The notes beneath the pieces are model-generated. The model was not told the origin of the DNA. It was given only the letters and a program-made list of their open reading frames with translations, and did not search any database. Shown here piece by piece: positions 22,128 through 23,361 of a stretch of DNA of 23,361 nt. The DNA lies in contig CASEPH010000238.1 of NCBI GenBank assembly GCA_949289625.1, forward strand, positions 1-23,361, written 5' to 3'. This stretch comes from an uncultured Clostridia bacterium (lineage in GTDB: Bacteria > Bacillota_A > Clostridia > Oscillospirales > Oscillospiraceae). How positions within the stretch are numbered: the first letter of the stretch is position 1; each line of letters starts with the position of its first letter. The position numbers were made by a program, and so were the translations under genes.

Positions 22128-23361
22128 TTATTGTCCGATATTTGCCAGTTCTCCTGTGACGGCGTCGGTGGAGCCGTTATAGATGTTGAGGGCCACAATC
22201 ACGTCCTGAATGCCGTAATCCTCCACCATTTGAGAAATGGTGTTGGAGGTATACCGGACGTCGATCCAGTAAATGTGCTCATAGTGATCCACCAGCCAGG
22301 GAATAAAGGCATTGCCATAGGAATCCTTGATGACCACCACGGAAGAGCCGTCTGTGATGGATTCATTGTGGGCATAGCTGAAGGGATTGTCGCCGCCTGC
22401 AAAGGTAGCATACAGCTCGGAACTGGGGTAATCCGATACGTCGTTAATGATTTTCCAGTCGTATTCCGCACCGTCGGACATCTGCATGACCATGTCGTTG
22501 GTACCGTTGGGAATGTAGGCGGTGACAGTGTCCGGATTGGAGGCCAACTCCTGAGACTGGTTGCTGCTGGAATAAAAGGTGCCCATAAAGTTGTCAAACT
22601 CCATGGTTTCAAAATCCTCCAGCTTATGGGGTGTCAGGCCCTTTTCCTGGCAGAATACTTCATAGGCGTAGTAGGCGCCCAGCTGGGTCCAGTGATGGTC
22701 GGTGTGGAAGAAAATATACTCTGCGTTGTGCTTTTTGAGATTGTCAAAAATGGAGACCGTGTGGATGCCTGCATTGAGCTGTCCATAGATATAGTCCAGG
22801 GCCTTGGATTCGTCACTGCTGCCCATGTCGTCCAGCACAGACTGATCCAGCATGACGCCGGCGCTGATGGGAATTACCATGACATAGAGATTGACCTTGT
22901 CCTTTACATTTTCGTAGAACTGATTCATGGTTCCCACGAAACTGTCCGCACCGGCCTGATTGAAATAGTACAGGCCATAGCCGCTGTTGTCGGTGATATA
23001 GATATTGCCCTGCATTTCACCAATGTCGGAGACGGTACCGTCTTCCAACGGTTCTTCAGAAGGCGAAGGACTGGGAGAAGGCGTGGAAGAAGGTGCTGTG
23101 GAGGGTGCAGCGCTTGAGGTGTCTCCTACCTCCGGAATCTCATCGGCTACCACTGTGGTATTGCCCACGATCTGATTGCTACGAATACCGTAATGATCCT
23201 GTAGGGACTGGTTGGCGGAAATCAGAGATTCCCGCAGCGGATAAGTATCCGCGTACCAGGTGTCAATTTGACTGAAATAGCTGCCGTCCCAGAAGGAACT
23301 CCAGGTGAGCTTTGGAAAGGAAGTCAGAGTTCGCTTTTCCACCACGGAGGTGTCCGGCCGG
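22128..23361 (-). CDS. DHHW/AlgX-like family protein, 5' end outside window
   Basis: At least 411 codons are open; the frame continues to the right edge (R-P-D-T-S-V-V-E-K-R before TLTSFPKLTW), so the GTG at 23345 is not a start and the N-terminus, usually a membrane anchor, is missing. The visible part has the entry motif EKRTLTSFPK, a Pro/Ser-rich linker (coding about 23049-23111), HTDHHWTQLGAYYAY (coding about 22664-22706) and VVIKDSYGNAF, resembling the Asp-His and Ser parts of SGNH-type AlgX/AlgJ proteins. Such extracytoplasmic proteins commonly pair with a membrane-bound MBOAT O-acyltransferase to acetylate surface polymers; such a gene may lie beyond the edge. The family call is firm; the reaction is inference. 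Confidence 0.8.
   Translation of the reverse strand, partial: RPDTSVVEKRTLTSFPKLTWSSFWDGSYFSQIDTWYADTYPLRESLISANQSLQDHYGIRSNQIVGNTTVVADEIPEVGDTSSAAPSTAPSSTPSPSPSPSEEPLEDGTVSDIGEMQGNIYITDNSGYGLYYFNQAGADSFVGTMNQFYENVKDKVNLYVMVIPISAGVMLDQSVLDDMGSSDESKALDYIYGQLNAGIHTVSIFDNLKKHNAEYIFFHTDHHWTQLGAYYAYEVFCQEKGLTPHKLEDFETMEFDNFMGTFYSSSNQSQELASNPDTVTAYIPNGTNDMVMQMSDGAEYDWKIINDVSDYPSSELYATFAGGDNPFSYAHNESITDGSSVVVIKDSYGNAFIPWLVDHYEHIYWIDVRYTSNTISQMVEDYGIQDVIVALNIYNGSTDAVTGELANIGQ

Noticed and set aside
22131..23117. 328-codon + strand frame at the right end
   Set aside because: Antisense of the DHHW gene, whose motifs and terminator fix the coding strand.

Overview
This window is the chromosomal replication origin region of a low-to-moderate GC Firmicute, most likely a member of the Clostridia close to Oscillospiraceae/Ruminococcaceae. 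The evidence is the gene order dnaA-dnaN-rlbA-recF-(Nudix, FakA-like, remB)-gyrB-gyrA, consensus SigA-type promoters, strong AGGAGG ribosome sites, and Clostridia-type proteins such as DarA, RicT, RemB, a CmpB-like membrane protein and a DHHW protein. The family placement is an inference from memory, not a search result.

Layout. Positions 1-312 hold two promoter-like -35 elements in a repeated context reading left out of the window; they look like tandem rRNA-type promoters. From 313 to 2076 (-) lies a large lipoprotein solute-binding protein with no permease beside it. A + strand operon (2336-6402) encodes a PLP-dependent Orn/Lys/Arg decarboxylase-family protein, the c-di-AMP receptor DarA, the clamp-loader subunit delta' and RicT with a long basic tail. 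A convergent terminator separates it from the long - strand replication block (6462-16547): rnhA, gyrA, gyrB, remB, a free-standing FakA-type domain, a Nudix hydrolase, recF, rlbA, dnaN and dnaA.

The dnaA-dnaN gap (14901-15233) is the origin. It has about eight DnaA-box-like sites, mostly of the form TTTTCCACA, and next to dnaN a box pair, GC stretch, DnaA-trio-like run and AT-rich tract arranged like the B. subtilis unwinding element.

Right of dnaA, a divergent two-gene Fe-S assembly operon (SufC/SufB-like, the minimal SMS type) occupies the place where many Firmicutes carry rpmH-rnpA-yidC. It ends in a strongly structured 270-base region bounded by two identical 36-base terminator hairpins. 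Then come, on the - strand, an EamA transporter, release factor RF3, tRNA-Glu and tRNA-Met with a perfect consensus promoter. A CmpB-like membrane protein (+) and the C-terminal part of a DHHW/AlgX-like protein (-, cut by the window edge) end the window.

How the genes work together: the - strand block supplies initiation (DnaA), the sliding clamp (DnaN), gap repair (RecF), supercoiling (gyrase) and R-loop removal (RNase HI), all transcribed in the direction of the leftward fork. The holB-ricT operon and the prfC/tRNA block are head-on to their forks. I see no phage, CRISPR, insertion sequence with a transposase, or defence system here. The least explained parts are the duplicated-terminator element at 18.45-18.72 kb, the lone FakA-type domain, and the start-stop ORF in the prfC leader.
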